Made by a program: the position numbers and the translations under genes
Shown here: piece by piece, positions 49,315 through 63,600 of the stretch
Position numbering within the stretch: position 1 is the stretch's first letter
Layout of the letters: each line of letters begins with the position of its first letter
The notes under the pieces: generated by a model
Told to the model about the DNA's origin: nothing
The model's input: only the letters and a program-made list of their open reading frames with translations
Database searches by the model: none
Assembly (NCBI RefSeq): GCF_910592395.1
Contig: NC_088309.1
Span: 5,148,501-5,212,500 of the forward strand
Direction: 5' to 3'
Length of the DNA stretch: 64,000 bases
Source of the DNA: Lineus longissimus
Lineage: Eukaryota > Nemertea > Pilidiophora > Heteronemertea > Lineidae

Positions 49315-49458
49315 TTATCAGGTTCGTCAGGGCGTGTATCATTTAAAGCAAAATTAGCTTCTTCCTCTTTCAAGTATCTTAAACGTGCGTCATCATCGAT
49401 AGAGTCATATACAAAACGCCGCCCCCGTTTCCTCATCTTACCCTGTTGCAATCTCCAC
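49290..49458 (-). CDS. Candidate terminal exon of an unknown protein (acidic tail)
   Basis: After an acceptor (TTTTTATTTAAG), the minus-strand frame reads WRLQQGKMRKRGRR, then FVYDSIDDDARLRYLKEEE and a polar end to LGP-stop (TGA 49292-49290), 55 residues. A basic cluster followed by an acidic, charged tail with non-random codon use looks like a real cytoplasmic C-terminus, perhaps just after a membrane helix encoded in a previous exon. I could not find the upstream exon and do not recognise the family. The stop codon sits in a perfect 12-bp hairpin. Confidence 0.42.
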
Positions 49459-50860
49459 CTTAAATAAAAACAGGCAACAGTCCCTTGAACTCCTTTACCG
49501 GGGATGAATCGTTAGCGATCTCGTAGCTTTGAGAACGAATCTAAGGCATCAGACACAAGCACACATGTCATGGGTCGGGAGTTTGGTTGTTTTGCTTGGA
49601 TAACCACAAAGCCAACTCTCATGAATACCGAACTGCTACTCTACCGGAAACCAAATCAGTACCGGAAGAGTCTTCATTCGGAATCGTCAGATATCAGACG
49701 CGCTTCTGAGTTTAGACTCGTCTAGAGCTGAAATGAAAGAGATATTGCACGGATCAAATCAGGTTCTTGGGAAAGCATTTCCAGTGTCACTTCATTAAAG
49801 AGACAGATACATCACCATCATTTGGTACATTGGCCTAATTAAGTTGTTATCCGCGATGATCATGGAAAGAAAAACAGACAACCCGACAGTTCATTAGGGT
49901 TGCGCCGAGAGAGCGGAACAAATCGAAGGCGATTGGGCATGTGATTGGCATGGGACACCAAAGGGGCTCTTTGGGAGTATAAATTGGAGAAGTAGCTAGA
50001 AATGAATCGATTGTCATGGGCCCCGATTCATCTTCCTCTATCTGTATCCAAATGATTGGATTCTTGTCTCCTCATTGTCTGGGTATCTTGAGATAATCCG
50101 ATCCTCTCTGCATGGGTGGAGATTTCTAGTTCAGTAATATATACTTGTATCAGCGACGAAATATATTGGGCGCGTCGGTCAGATATGCGTTCCTGGTAAT
50201 TTTGGCAATAAGACACGAGGATTCTCGCAGATAATGCTTGATATCCCGAGGTGACAGTGTATCATAGCAGACAGTACGAGTTTAAACTCATATATATTGT
50301 TGCAGAAGATTATTGATGGCAAAATCCTTTTCCAGGAATCTGGTGGAGTTTAAAATGTACCTTTCATGAACATAATTTTGAGAGAAACCATGCACAATGA
50401 TTGTGACGTGGACTTCAGCAGATGTCAAAACGGCAAACAAGAAAATGATAATTTACTCAAGGAATCAATTTGACAGCAGTGATCACTATTTGCTTCTAAT
50501 CGGTCTCCTAGCAACGCAGTCCATGTGCCATCATGTATATGACAAGTGTTTGTTTCTCGATTTCAAATTAATTAATGAATTCAAATTCTGATATCTTTAG
50601 TTCAAAGCAATAAATGTGCCATCCAAAGTCGATTTTTTAAAGCACACCCAAAAGTGTAATATCTTACATGACTGCCTCTTAGTTAGAAAAGCAATGTCTT
50701 AAGTGAATAGTAGTCTAATGTTCGTGCAGTGTCCCAATGAAACGATCACAAGAGTGCGTTGACGGAGAAGCTAACGCGGCGTGAATCCCACATCCCGCTG
50801 CGGAAGATGGCGAAAAATACATCTTGGCGCCTCGTGTGATCTTGTAATGTATTTTTCTAG

Positions 50861-51020
50861 TCATGCTGGCATCAAGAATGCGACCAAGATGTGCCGGGAG
50901 GCTCTTGAAGGAAAAATGGAGAAGTTCAAAAGCTTTGCATCACATGTCGAGAGAGTTGATCAGGCGCTTAACAGAAGCAATGGAGACAAGATCCAGGAAA
51001 ATGGGGGTTACAAGTTAGGG
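50861..51020 (+). CDS. Candidate internal exon, unknown helical protein
   Basis: Flanked by TATTTTTCTAG and GGTAAGC, this 160-nt block is open in one frame as HAGIKNATKMCREALEGK, then MEKFKSFASHVERVDQALNR and KIQENGGYKLG. It is Lys/Glu-rich and probably helical. No partner exon or family was recognised, so it may be chance. Confidence 0.3.
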
Positions 51021-51934
51021 GTAAGCGCCTCAAGAGTTCGGACCCAATCCTGCGCTAATTACTGACTTGTAGTCTTTAAATAAATGAGATGAGTTAGTGT
51101 AGAAAGAGGAGATCACGGCCTTTCCAGTGGTGTACAGCGCCAATAGGTCATTATCTTTAAAGTGCAAAACGCATTTTAAAATAGCTGTCATTTGCAATCG
51201 AGAGAACATCCTGACGTCTCCTGAAGTCACGCATTTTCGGTAAAACTGTTGAGCGTGACCTTACATGTAGCAATGATATGCGCACGTGTATTTCCTCCAA
51301 CCCACGCGACCACGCGATGATGCGTATAAGGCGGTCTGTGGCCCTTGAGTTGTGACTACCACCCTTAGCTCGACGTGTCGTATCCAGGCAACAGTTGTTA
51401 CCGTATCGTACATTGATCTTAAAGGCGGCGTCCCTTCTTATAGGAAAGGTTTTAGTCTCCCAGTAACATTGTAAGAGGCTTACATGAGCCTACAAGCCTG
51501 GGTGAAAGTACGTGTGTAGTCTAACCTCGCTGTAGCAAACATCGCCATTCCAAGTTCTTTTCTACCCAATAACAATATATCAGATTGTGATTCCTGAGGC
51601 AGGGATAATATGAAAGATGCAAATTGTCAAGATTCCATGATTTCCTTGTTACTTGCACGTGTTGCTGATCCGACATCTATGTCGTAATTTGTCATCGCAG
51701 TTATTTTACGCCTTTGTAAAATTCCTTAAATGGCCCCGAGCTGATAATCTGATGGTAGCTCGACCTTTCCTGGGGAACAATCACAAGAATCATGTCCCTC
51801 TTAGCCATCACTCAGTATGGAAATTATTCAATAACTAGCACTAATACATCACCATGCTAGACACCTGTCCGCAATGCGGAATTCAATATCGCCCCGAGGC
51901 TGATAGCTCGATCGGGCGCGTCTCATGAAAACAT

Positions 51935-52087
51935 CCTACTAAGATTCTCCGAGTAAGAATGTGAACATTCTGCGAATAAGAATGTGAACATTCTGCAAAT
52001 AACAATGCAAGTGAACATACTATAAATAAGAATATCAGTGAACATTCTGCGAATAGGAATGTCTGTGAACATTATGCGAATAAGCTT
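51935..52087. repeat. ~23-31-bp minisatellite
   Basis: About six imperfect units of GTGAACATTCTGCGAATAAG with length variation between units. Confidence 0.85.
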
Positions 52088-52477
52088 TAGGAAGGATGAA
52101 CAAGGTGGGTACATGTATACCGTTTCGAAATTCTAAAATTATGATTTCGAAGGCTGTTTCGGCCATGAGAAAGTGACAAGAATGTGGGTTAAGTTGCGGC
52201 TCTGTTGGAGGCTATAAAAAACGATTCCCAAACGAGCGCATTCTGGCTTAAATTTAAGACCCAATTTGCGTCTTGTGTGATGACTAAGAAGCATTTTTTT
52301 GCTCTGAGGACCATTTATCACCATCCCGGTCCATTTACCAAAGTGACAGAGGCCATTAATGGCACAGTTGTTATCATCGATTTCTTTTATTTGTCTGTTT
52401 TCATCTAATAAGTTGCCGTGTTCGTGACGCAACCCTTCGTGTAACGGCTTGCATATAGTCAAGCCTGCACTAATAGC

Positions 52478-52630
52478 CATATCACAATTGCAGGGCTAAC
52501 CATCGTAGGCAGCTGACATTCCGAATCATCAAATTGTAAAGCAAATTGCGGCCAAGCACATGCAAGAGCCATACGTATATATCACTATTGCAGGGTTAAC
52601 CATTGAAGATAGCTGACATTTCAAATCGCG
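52478..52630. repeat. Imperfect ~100-bp tandem duplication
   Basis: The block with ATATCACAATTGCAGGGCTAA followed by CAGCTGACATTCC recurs as ATATCACTATTGCAGGGTTAA and TAGCTGACATTTC about 95 bp later. Confidence 0.75.
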
Positions 52631-53469
52631 AAATCGATACCTACCTTCTATGCCGGTAAAGTTGGATCTCTTCCGTGTCTCATTTTGGTCGGCGCTGATC
52701 CATTAATTGAATACTGAGCCTGCTTGATGGGGCATTGGGTTTAGTCGGCTGTGGATGGGGATAAGAGCAGATTCGCAGGGGAAAATACCAGTATGTCGAG
52801 AAACTACTTTGGCATTGTAGATCATTGTAGATCATTGTAGTTTATGGTACAACATCATCAATAATTTTGAAACGAATCTTACACTCAACCTACCTTGCTA
52901 TCAAGACCATTTCTGTGGGTTCGGCCATACGGGAGAGGCAATTGCTCCATGCCGGGCCTTTCCAGGTGTCCGTAGTCTTTTCATGCAAACTTGGAACAGA
53001 AAATGGCGAAAAGTGGTGGTCTGCCTCCCAACGAGCTAACCCACTCCAAAACCTGTGATGCAACCTGATGACGACTATCTAAGATTTGTACCACCGATCG
53101 ACTCACAATGAAATAATGACGAAACTTAAAACTTTGACTTTGACTTCCAAGTGTTCGGATCGGAATCATCGATATAACTAGCAAAGAACTGTGTTTCATC
53201 TCTAAACTCAATTGAGTCTCCTTGGTTATCAAAGACCGAGTGTCTCCTTTGAAACACGAGATCTGGCGTGTTCTGTGATTGCCGACCGAAGAAGTTTAAG
53301 TTTTAATGACTTTGATGATTGTGCCTGGTCTTGGTTAAAGTGAACTCACTTTTGCAGTCCGGTTTGAGACTTTTTCATCAAAAGACGAACTTGGGACAAA
53401 TTGAAAAAAAACACTAAAGGCACAATTTCTTTTAAACTTTCTATTTTGCAGATGTATCTGAAGCGATGC

Positions 53470-54160
53470 AAATCTAATGCCTTTATAGCCAGCTGGAAAT
53501 CACTTTCTGTCAAATACAGCTGGGACCTTTATCAATATTTTTATGGTAAAACTATTCAAATTGGCGAAGAATCAGGTGATAATTAAAAGAAATAAGCTAT
53601 TAATTGGAATCGATACCCAGTGTCCTTGGGATATAAATTATTAAGTGCCTGGAAATGAATTACGATAGCAATTTGAATACAATACGGCCTGACTCTGTGT
53701 CATAAAAGGCGCCGCCGTTACAAGTTTGTTTTCAACAAGTATCACACACTTTGCATTTTGCAGACTGTCTATGAGGAACGTCGAATCAGTGTGGACCCTT
53801 CCGGGCTCATAACTATTTTTTATACGAATCTTCCTTAAATCGCTTCTAGAACATCTGAGGTACCCTAATAAAGGTGGGATGCCTACAGTACGACACATGG
53901 CGTAAATAGATACACACCTATAGGTAATGAGGATCCACTTTTTTCAAAAATGTTTTTTTTGGACCTTGGTGGGTAAGCAGGCTTGTGAAGAAAAAGCAAT
54001 TCTCGCGTAACAGCTGCTGTTATCAGGCAGCGACATCAATATTCTAATTCCTTTATAGCCTGCTTGCTAAATCAATTTCTGTCTAAAACAGCTGAGACCT
54101 TATCTTAATCTTTATTATTAAATATTCAAATTGGCAGAAAAATCATCAGTTTCTGGTAAA
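53470..54160. repeat. Spaced duplication of a ~110-bp segment
   Basis: The segment around CCTTTATAGCCAGCTGG, TTCTGTCAAATACAGCTG and TATTCAAATTGGC at about 53475-53570 is repeated imperfectly at about 54045-54145, 570 bp away. Confidence 0.7.
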
Positions 54161-54227
54161 AATCTTTCATTTCTTTAGGATAAGGCTCACTGGTTCAAAA
54201 TTTATCTTATCTTTTATATTTTTTCAG

Positions 54228-54420
54228 TGGAAATATTCTCACCTCAGAGGGAAACTATTCTCACCTCAGGTAGAAACATTCTCACCGGAGGTGGAAACGT
54301 TTCTTACCTCAGGTAGAAACATTCTTTTTGAGGTGGAAGCTATTCTCACCTCAAGTAAAAACACTCTCACATCCGGTCGGTGGAAACTATCCTTACCTCA
54401 GGTCGAACCGTTAGTTGAGA
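54228..54420. repeat. ~26-bp minisatellite
   Basis: About seven degenerate units of CTCACCTCAGGTAGAAACATT and related forms. Confidence 0.85.
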
Positions 54421-54600
54421 CTATTCTCTGTGAAAGCGACGTTGACCTAGATCTAAACTGAGTGATCTTATTAGTTTTAAAAAAGTGATAAAATGCAAAA
54501 AAACATTGGTTCGCTCATGATTGCTGTTATTTGTGTAGTTTAAGGAGCGGGACAACGCCAAGTTGTCTAACATTCTTGAACTTGAATTGAGAGCATCCAT

Positions 54601-54653
<53 letters not shown>

Positions 54654-54654
54654 C
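54601..54654. repeat. (AAC)18 microsatellite
   Basis: Uninterrupted trinucleotide tract of 54 bp. Confidence 0.98.
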
Positions 54655-57600
54655 TGCTCCTGCCGCGCCTCTGTGAGGAGTGTTCGGAGGTTTTCCTTCA
54701 TCAAATGATTATTAGGCCGAATTTATAAGTCCCATATCCATCGCCTCGATGCGGTTTAGTATCAGCCGAGTGATAATGATTGTTGACATGACCAACAGAG
54801 CCTAAAGTCTATTAGCCATCAAGGGCCACAAATGTGATTCATGGTAAGCATGGTGGTGTTATTGGCGGCAGTGGAGATGTTTGGATTGACCGGAGAACAA
54901 ATCTCATGAGGCTCCTTGCTGATACTCGAATCTCTTGGGTTTGATGACATTAACGTATAGAGTGGTGGCGTGTGGATGAAACCGTAATGTGGTGTTATAC
55001 CACAATGACGTCTTACAATTCGGTACTTTTTCCGCCGCGACACGCTGAACGACACGGTAAAAACGCCCCAAGTTTGGGTGCACTATTATTGGGCCACTCG
55101 ATAAACTGTCAATTTCTTGCAGCAAACACAGGCAGATTTATCGGTTTAAATATTGACTGAATTACATATGGAGCCAGCCATGTGTCTCAGTGTATTTTTC
55201 AATCTTGACTTGTAGATCAAAATTGATAAAGCCCAAAAGACTCGTTCATAATTCACGATTCGCGATCTGGGTTCTAAGTGATCCTTTATGTGCCTTCTGG
55301 GCTTGATGGAAATCAAAAGATAAGAAATCGTTTCGCACTTGTGACTTTTTACTGGGCTTCGTATCATAAAAGTCATGAACACATGTATTTCATTAAACCA
55401 AATTGATATTATTGTTTTTTTATTGAAATTAGTTCTTTATTCATATACGTCGTGTTTCAAGTACTATAGACATACATGGATGCCCTGACAGAAATGCTGA
55501 TGAGCAACTCTTTATTGTAGAGAATGAATTACTGGCTGCAATGTACTAGACTATATTTGTCCTTGCAGAGCACACACTATTGTGGCGTTCCGTGACAGCT
55601 GGCTGTTATGTGCCCTGTCCACTGAATATCAATCAGCGGGTCATCCACGTATAGATGTACAGAATATGTATTGGACAATAAGAACATCGACAATCCCACT
55701 GTTCTGTGATTTTTTCAATTTTTTCTCGTGCAGACTCGGCTATGAACAAATTGATAAACACAACAGATTTAGATAGCTTTGCTGTTGTGAAAGCACTTTC
55801 TCCCCGTGAGATACGTGTATACTGGCCTCTGACATTTGGGAAATAATTGTATTTTCTTGAGTGACATTTCAGTCGCGTTCTCGTAGACTGATGCAATTGT
55901 CAGACTATTCATTGGGGGAAATTTGCAATACATGACAATGGAATGTATTCTTGTGGCTGGTTGCGATATCTTGAATATGGGTTTGATATTTTTTTGTGTG
56001 TTTGGTGATGTTAGCAAACAAATGTTCAGAGAACTTTGATGGTGTAGACCAGGCTTTAGGGCATCAACTGTCCCGACACAATTAATTGGTTCATTGGCCG
56101 TAGGCCTGCTAAACCTCGGACTATTCAATACCAGAGGATGGCTGCTGACTTTAAAGAAGTGAAAGTATTCTCCGTTACCACATACTCTGGATGTCAGCGC
56201 ATGGCCCCGGCTGCCTATGACAGCTTTTGCATGGAAAACATCTGTTTTTAACACCGGAGGCTATCTAATTGTATATACCGCTTGCATGTCAAGAAAGAAA
56301 CCCTCCTCTGAAATATCGTATTGACAAAACATGTCGAACATCGTCTTTCTATACAAATTCCATGTAAGAAATTTGTTTTTGCTTTAAACAGCTGAAAACT
56401 AACACCCATCGCTATAAATGCATCATTGTCACGAGACGCTCTCATACAATGTAGACAGCACTGAGAGATACCATTTAGAAATTAGAGGTTTAATCTCTCA
56501 TCAAACTAATGGAGTATTGCGAACTCGGATACTGTAGACTGGTAAGATGTTTGGAAAGCAAAATGATGCCATAGACAGAAACCAAAATAACTATCTGCAT
56601 GTGACAACGCATCAGTTTGATAACCACAGATTAAAAACATTTGTGTTTGAAGCTCTTTTGAGAACTGTCGAAAGAAACGGATCCGAAGTTACTTTGGTGA
56701 ATTATAATGGTTTACTTTGTATAAGAGTAACGAAATACAAGTATATGTTATGGTAAATTGAGAATTGCGGGCGAAATTGGTGATAAAAAAGTAGCCGATA
56801 GTCTGAGTTTAAAAGGAAATGGCATGTTGTTGATAATAATATTTCGGCTTCAAATTCGATCCGCGCTTCCTTGATCAAATCCAGTAACAAAGCATTGTCG
56901 AAACTCAATTTTAAGACAGGAAATCTCATTATTGGACTGGGACTAGTGATTATCGAACTAATATTGTCACCAGTCAATTTGTCAATCAGGCTGCAAGCAG
57001 GATTTGAATTATGATATTCAGAAATATTATGATATTCAGAAATATTATCACGCTTTTTTCTTCTAGAGAAGCTGTGAGCAATATTCGGTAGGTTTACAAT
57101 GTTGTGTTTCATGTGGTTTGTACAGCTGTCATTTTGTCTACAGAACTCCACAAGTTGGTCAAGTTGACCAATGTACATGCAGGCTACATTATCTGCTTCA
57201 GATAAGGACGGTGTTTCATCAGACTCCCCTTTTGGAGCCTCATCAGATTCAGATTAAAGTCAACCTCAGATGATAAAACCACATCAGGTTGTCCGCACCA
57301 TTTGTTGTTTGTGGTTAGAGTGGAGCGGCTGAGATCGATAATCCGACGGGTTACACCCTCGGGTTTGCAGCCGTTACACGACCATGCAGCACTCAAGACG
57401 AGATAAGTCGCTTATTATGGCCGAGAAGTCGAGCCGGCTAAGTTACTTGGCTAATGAAATATTCAGGATTACTTCTGGGATTTTATAGGATGTGACAATA
57501 TGATGTGATTGAGAATGAGGACACAGAAAGGTAGGTTCAGGAGATCGTGTCTTTCGGCTTTAGTTCACTCCTTGGTATTTGGCGAGGTTCCGGCCAGAAG

Positions 57601-60600
57601 AAACAGTCTGACTAGCACTGTTGATTGAAGGGAACTAACTCATTTGTTTTTATAACGGAATATATTTACGTATAGAAAATGTTTCCTATAAAAACATTGC
57701 CGTGCTGAAAAAACATAGCAAATGTCTTATAGACCTTCTTCAATTCTATTAAAAACAAATCAATATAGGCACTGTAGACCTGACCACTGCCAGTGTACCA
57801 CTTTCCTGTAATTCAGGTTTTTTCTCTCCTTCGTCATCACAAAAAAGTTTGAAATATCGCCGAGGCGGAGTAAATTGAAACCCACTGGTTATACCAGGAT
57901 GCTGGTACACATGCATCCGATGGGTATGAACCATTTTGAAAGACTTTCACGGAGCTTCGTAATCATTTCGCCCAGAGCAGTTCACCCTCGAGGCCGGGCC
58001 GAAAAAACACCGGAGAACCTCGATGAAACAAGAAAAAGCAATCAACGTGCAATTGAGAATGTCCGACTCCCATTACGGGTCTATCGATCAAATCAAGGGA
58101 CCATCAACTGGACTGTACGTTTTGCCGCTTCGATTTTACGGGGTCTAGTTCGAGGGGCAATCAGCCCCGGTAATGATCCAGTAATGACAGACGCACCGGC
58201 CAATGTAGTGGAAGGTCACTGATAGCAGTGACCCACTGCTCTACTTCTTCGTGGGCGATGGTTGCTCCGAGATTAGTGTCAGATTGAAGTTATTGGAATG
58301 TTTCGACAATGTAGCGTACAAAATGTAGGTTTAAACCCTGCTCCGACTTATTCCTGCGCAATGACTAACGTTACCGTCTTCGATATATATAATTATGTAT
58401 ATATAGAGAAAGGTATCACCACCGCTACCACTTGCCATGCATGTTTGATATAGATATTGATTTTCTCAAATACATCACCTGATAAAATATTTCATATGGA
58501 CATTAAATTTGTCAGCTATGTGGTGGTTATAAGAACTAACCTACCAAATTTGCAGGATCTATATACTTTACACCAAACACACCAAAAATGACGTTTATCA
58601 AGGTAAATATTGAAACAGGATAACGGCTAACGGAATTGATTAATTGACACTTTGTTAGCGCTATAGATAAAACAGAAATTAAATGAACATGACTGTGTGC
58701 GGAAATATTTGCGGTCTGCTTCATAAAAGGAAGCATCATCATTAAAATAATTGGACTATCATTTTCATTGGTTTGGGATTACATAAATCATTAGAATGCT
58801 CACAGTACGGTAACGATAACTACCGCTACATGTAAATGAATCATTTCGTTTACTAATGAGACTCCAAGAACTAATGGTTCAGTGAGCGGCGATTCGAAAC
58901 AAGTACATTTGGCGTGGAGAAAGTGATTTGACAAATGACCCGTTCCCCGGATATCACTGGCACGTGATATGGTTTCACTTTGACCAGTAATTTGAATCGG
59001 GAAAGCTTGAACTCAATGGTTGACTGATTCTAGTCGTAGCCTAGATGATATCTCATTATATAAGGATATCTCGTTATATAATGAAGGATACGCTCCAATT
59101 GGATCTACATAAGAAGGACAGCTGAAGTAAAAGGTGCGTCTAAGAGTTGAGAAGCTTCTGTAAACTTCAATTGATGACCAACATGGGGATGAAACTGTCG
59201 GTCTGAAACGAGACATCCACCGGTCCCCGTCTCCGGGGGCTTCATTAGGAAGACCCACGCTCGGATGTTAGGGCACGTCCGATTCGACAGTCTCGTTATC
59301 CTGTCCCTTGTGGACCTGGAATACTGCATGGAAGCGTTAATGGTTACTTCAGTCTATTGCCTCGAAAGTGCTTCCTACATGCGTGTTTCTTGTGTCTGTT
59401 TGAAGATGAAAAGAAGCGACTTCGTTATTATCACCAACAACAACTACATTTACATCCTGGGCGTTAAAAACATCTTGACGTATAGCTGGTATATTCAAGA
59501 CGACATTTACTACATGTATATATCTGATATACTCATGTTTACAGAGTGTCTCAACATCATAATGCTTCAGTAATTGCAAAAATATCTATTCGACACAACT
59601 TCATCTCTGCGCGCAAAACTGGGGATCATTCAAGATACTGCTAATACTCATCTTACGTGGAGTCTGAATAGCATGTCTGAATGGCTTCAGTATTGTGCCA
59701 CGACAATGACGCTTAATCAATATGGTTCTCTCCCACTCAAATGCTGACGGAATCTTTTATTTCTTTACCAACATTACCACCCACAATCGCATATCAAACA
59801 CGGCACTTAATAATTGTCATCTCAAGGGAATTAACCTTTGATGGGGTAATAAAGGAACATCATAAGAAAAGAAAATGTCATTTGCCAACAATGAGATACA
59901 GTCATCTGTTGACTCGAGATAACCGCTATTGTCATTGACTCTTTTTTTCACCTGACGCCGTTCCGCTGACTGTGTTGTTGCCAGATGTATATATGACAAA
60001 GTGAAGTAATCAAGTAACTGAAAATACCAATGGAGAAAAGCACAGAGAATGTCGATTTGCATTACCAACACATTACAAGAATCCTCATCATGCAGTATTA
60101 CGCCAACAGGTGGTTGGGCTTTACCTAGATTTCACCCCCTTTGGTGATCGTAGTTCTTAACTATCCTGAGGCGATAAATAATAATGCCAATACGCGTTTG
60201 CGAGGTGCTTTTATCAAAATTACCACCAGATACATTTATCTTAAACTTGCAAGCTCGCCCAGGAAGGCTCCTGGCATGGTTCATTAGAGATAATGGGTTT
60301 GTCTTCATCCTGCGAAGAAACGCTGATTGATCATATTTTAAGATGACCACGTGCCGAGGTATACCCAATAAATGTTCAATGGTAGAAAAATTGTGATCGC
60401 CGATAGGGATACTTCAGTTGAAGTGGAGAAAGCAATGATGCGGAGCGTTCGGTGCGTGTTGTGGTCATATTAGAATAACCTTTGGTCGTTGGTACACAGC
60501 TTACGTGTACGTGTAATCAAAAATGTTGTGACGTCCGTATCTCCGGAACCCACGTATATCAGGACACACTGTTGAGTACTAAAAAATTGCGCTCCTTCTC

Positions 60601-63600
60601 CTCCGATCACGAAAAAGCTTTTCGTCCCGGCCGTTGTTAGCGGTGGCTGCTCCTTCAATAATTCAGAATTTTGATTCATGTGCAAGCGATCAACCCCTCC
60701 GGCCAACTCATTAGGCTTCATCTTTTGTGATAATTCAGTCAATCTCGTTGCATAATTGGTTATTCGCGTGTCTCCCAGATATCTTCTTCATCATTGCCGT
60801 GTCCTCGAATCACCCTAGCCTCAGTGATAATCTAATGATCACAGATAAAGCCAATCCATTGGAATATCGGAGTGCCGCCTAAAGCCGATGGTGACCTTTT
60901 ATCTCATGGCAAAGAAGCCATGTATCAAAATATCACTGGTCTCTTCATCAAGTGATTAAGTTAACTTGTATATGGAAGAGACACGGGGATCTTCTTTAGA
61001 ATGGCGGGGGATGTTGGCCGACAAAAAGCTGTTGGCATTCATGTAACTTTGGTCAAGATGTCGATGGATGCATTGGAATCGGTGGCGTAAATACATGACC
61101 CTAGTCGGACACTGAAGCAATTTCGGTTGACACGACCGATGTGGATGATGGTTCAGCTATGTGTATTGTTACAGCTGGAGTAAATGTAAAATAATACCAT
61201 TGAGTTGTCAACGAATCATAGGTGACGCTTTCAAACACATTTGGCTACCAAGGTCATGCGGAAAATTAAAGAAAGTGTTTTACATGTTTTATAGAAGTCC
61301 ATGGTCCAACCTATCTTATTTTTCTTGAAGCATTATTTACAGCATTTACCGTTTGGATTAACACTGCCTTGCACAGGAATGTATAGCAGACGCAGTTGCT
61401 TTTAATGCCAATCACTAAACGTTGATATCAACTCGACAGATAGCAAAAAACGCCTGACACAAAGACTTCAAACTAGACGTTTGTACAACACAAATCACCC
61501 ACACCCACGTATTCAATTCATCTCGGCAATTTCAAACCCAAACTTCAATTTGAATTTCCTTCGGGTTCTGATTGAATTTTCCCTGAGCCGCCAAGTTGCA
61601 ATAATTGATTCGTGGAGACTGGCGTGTTTAATTTTGTCAAGAGGGGAAACGGCAGCATTGGAAAAATCTCACATGGCTAACGAGAAAATACAGAAGAAAA
61701 CCATAAACATTGTCAAGAGCATCACCAACAAATTACTGCCTGCTCCAAATTTGGTTCGAAAATGGGAACTGAATAATGGTACAACTATGACTACCAAATG
61801 ACTTCGCTATATCATGGTCATGATGGTGTTGAAAAGACGATGACACTTCGTTGATTAAAATGAATCTATATTTCTGTGGCGGAAATGAGTTTTGGGAGAT
61901 GCTGTTCGAGGTTTTGTGGTGAGGTTTCATCTTGGACATAAACATAATGTGCCACGTAGCTTTCGTCAAGACTGTCGTCAGTTCAGCCTACGCAACAGGC
62001 CCAGCTTGGATATAGACACTTGGCTGAGATCTAAAGAAATGTTCGCGTGGACACAATGGGGTTTCTGTGAAATATATACCGTTCCAGATATTGCACTCTA
62101 TGAAACCTGAGACAACTTCGACATCCAACAATCTGGCTTATTTCTGCACTGGATGCCCACTCTTGAGAACCACCCAGATATTGAATAAAGGATCTTTATT
62201 GGAGATCATTGCTCTGGTCACAGCTGGTGATGTTCTGGGTTCGTATGGTTTACGATACGGGGGAGTTGGAGGTAACATGGCTGCCTGTCATCATAGTGAC
62301 GTAGTCATCATAGTTCAGTTCAACTTTATACCAATTCCGTTTTCGTTGCAGAAGTTGTGCAGAAATACTTGAAAGTATTTTGTCAAATATAGACTTTCAA
62401 AGCGAAGACGATTCGAACCTATTAACATTTCCAAACGCCAGCGGACTTTCATCGATATTTTCAATCCTATCTAAGACAAGATCCTTTCCGAGTCGAAATC
62501 AATATTACACACTTCTGAGATGGAATAATCTTCTTATGCTCTAGATATTGATTAACCCCTTCCGCGTTGGAACAGCTTCGAAATCTATTAAATTTCTTTC
62601 ATTATGTTGTAGATTCCTTCAAAATGTCACTGGGACGAGCCAAAGCAGACTAAAGCAGATCTCTTGTTTGGGTTCGGGGTCTTTGAGTCATTTCTTCGCG
62701 TACGAACCGCTTTCGGTTGAGCTGACCTCGCTGTTTGTTCTTCTGATCCTATCACCGGGTCCTATACCTGCAATCATCTACAAGAGCGCAACGACAGAAG
62801 CAAGCAAGAAGCTTATTATACACGTATTGACATTTATACGTGACTGGAGAATGAAAGTCACAACACACCATCGGATTGTAGATTTTCAATTTCGCTCACA
62901 TTTCAGAGATATCATTTATTTAATCATCAGTTTGCATTCTTCTCTCGTTCGTGATATTAACGCATGAATGTTCCGAGATTCCTTAGATTTTCAGTGGATG
63001 TCATGAAAATGACGGCCAAAGGCTTCCTTCTTACAGCCTTGCATCATCCGGCGGTTGGTGGGCGCGTGAAAGAGGAGCAAAAAGGATTGTAGACTGCGCT
63101 AAATTTAGTCAAATCTACATCTGTGATATGATATGAACGTCAATACGACCAGACTTCCAATAAGCGGTAATAATTTATTTCGTCTCGTCACACGTCACCA
63201 TGTCGATCACATCCTCATTTCCTTTTCCATTTAGAAGCAAATTATCATGGCGATCCAAATGCACTCCTCCCGTCTGCTAAGTCAATATAAAGCTTTTAAA
63301 GAACCAGTTTCGATTGAAACGTGATCTAGTAGATCGTGATTTACAGAAGAAGTGACGTCCATGATGATTGTAGAGTATTGTCAACGTCAGGATTTTCGTT
63401 TTTTTCCTCGCCAACTTCCATATGGAAATATTTTCATAAGCTTATAGCCTGGACAAGTTATTGATGTGTAGTGACGACTTTTTTTTGGTTAAAACGTGAA
63501 AATGAGCATTAAAGGTACACGTAATGTTTGATACTTAAACTATCAACTCCAGTATATACAATAATATTTATCAGAATTACTGCGAAAATACGGGTACTCT

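Noticed and set aside
59349-59579. Minus-strand 76-codon frame with a protein-like look (VVNVVLNIPAIRQDVF)
   Set aside because: A plus-strand frame of over 100 codons covers the same bases. No splice boundaries or family were recognised, so it was not supported enough to annotate.
60470-60742. Minus-strand 90-codon frame with TKSFFVIGGEGAQFF, considered as a homeobox-gene first exon
   Set aside because: The resemblance to homeoprotein N-terminal motifs is too weak, and there is no homeodomain nearby.
62548-62967. 139-codon plus-strand frame, plus other 100-160 codon frames between 55 and 63 kb
   Set aside because: No domain, no convincing splice sites, and overlapping frames on the other strand are equally long.
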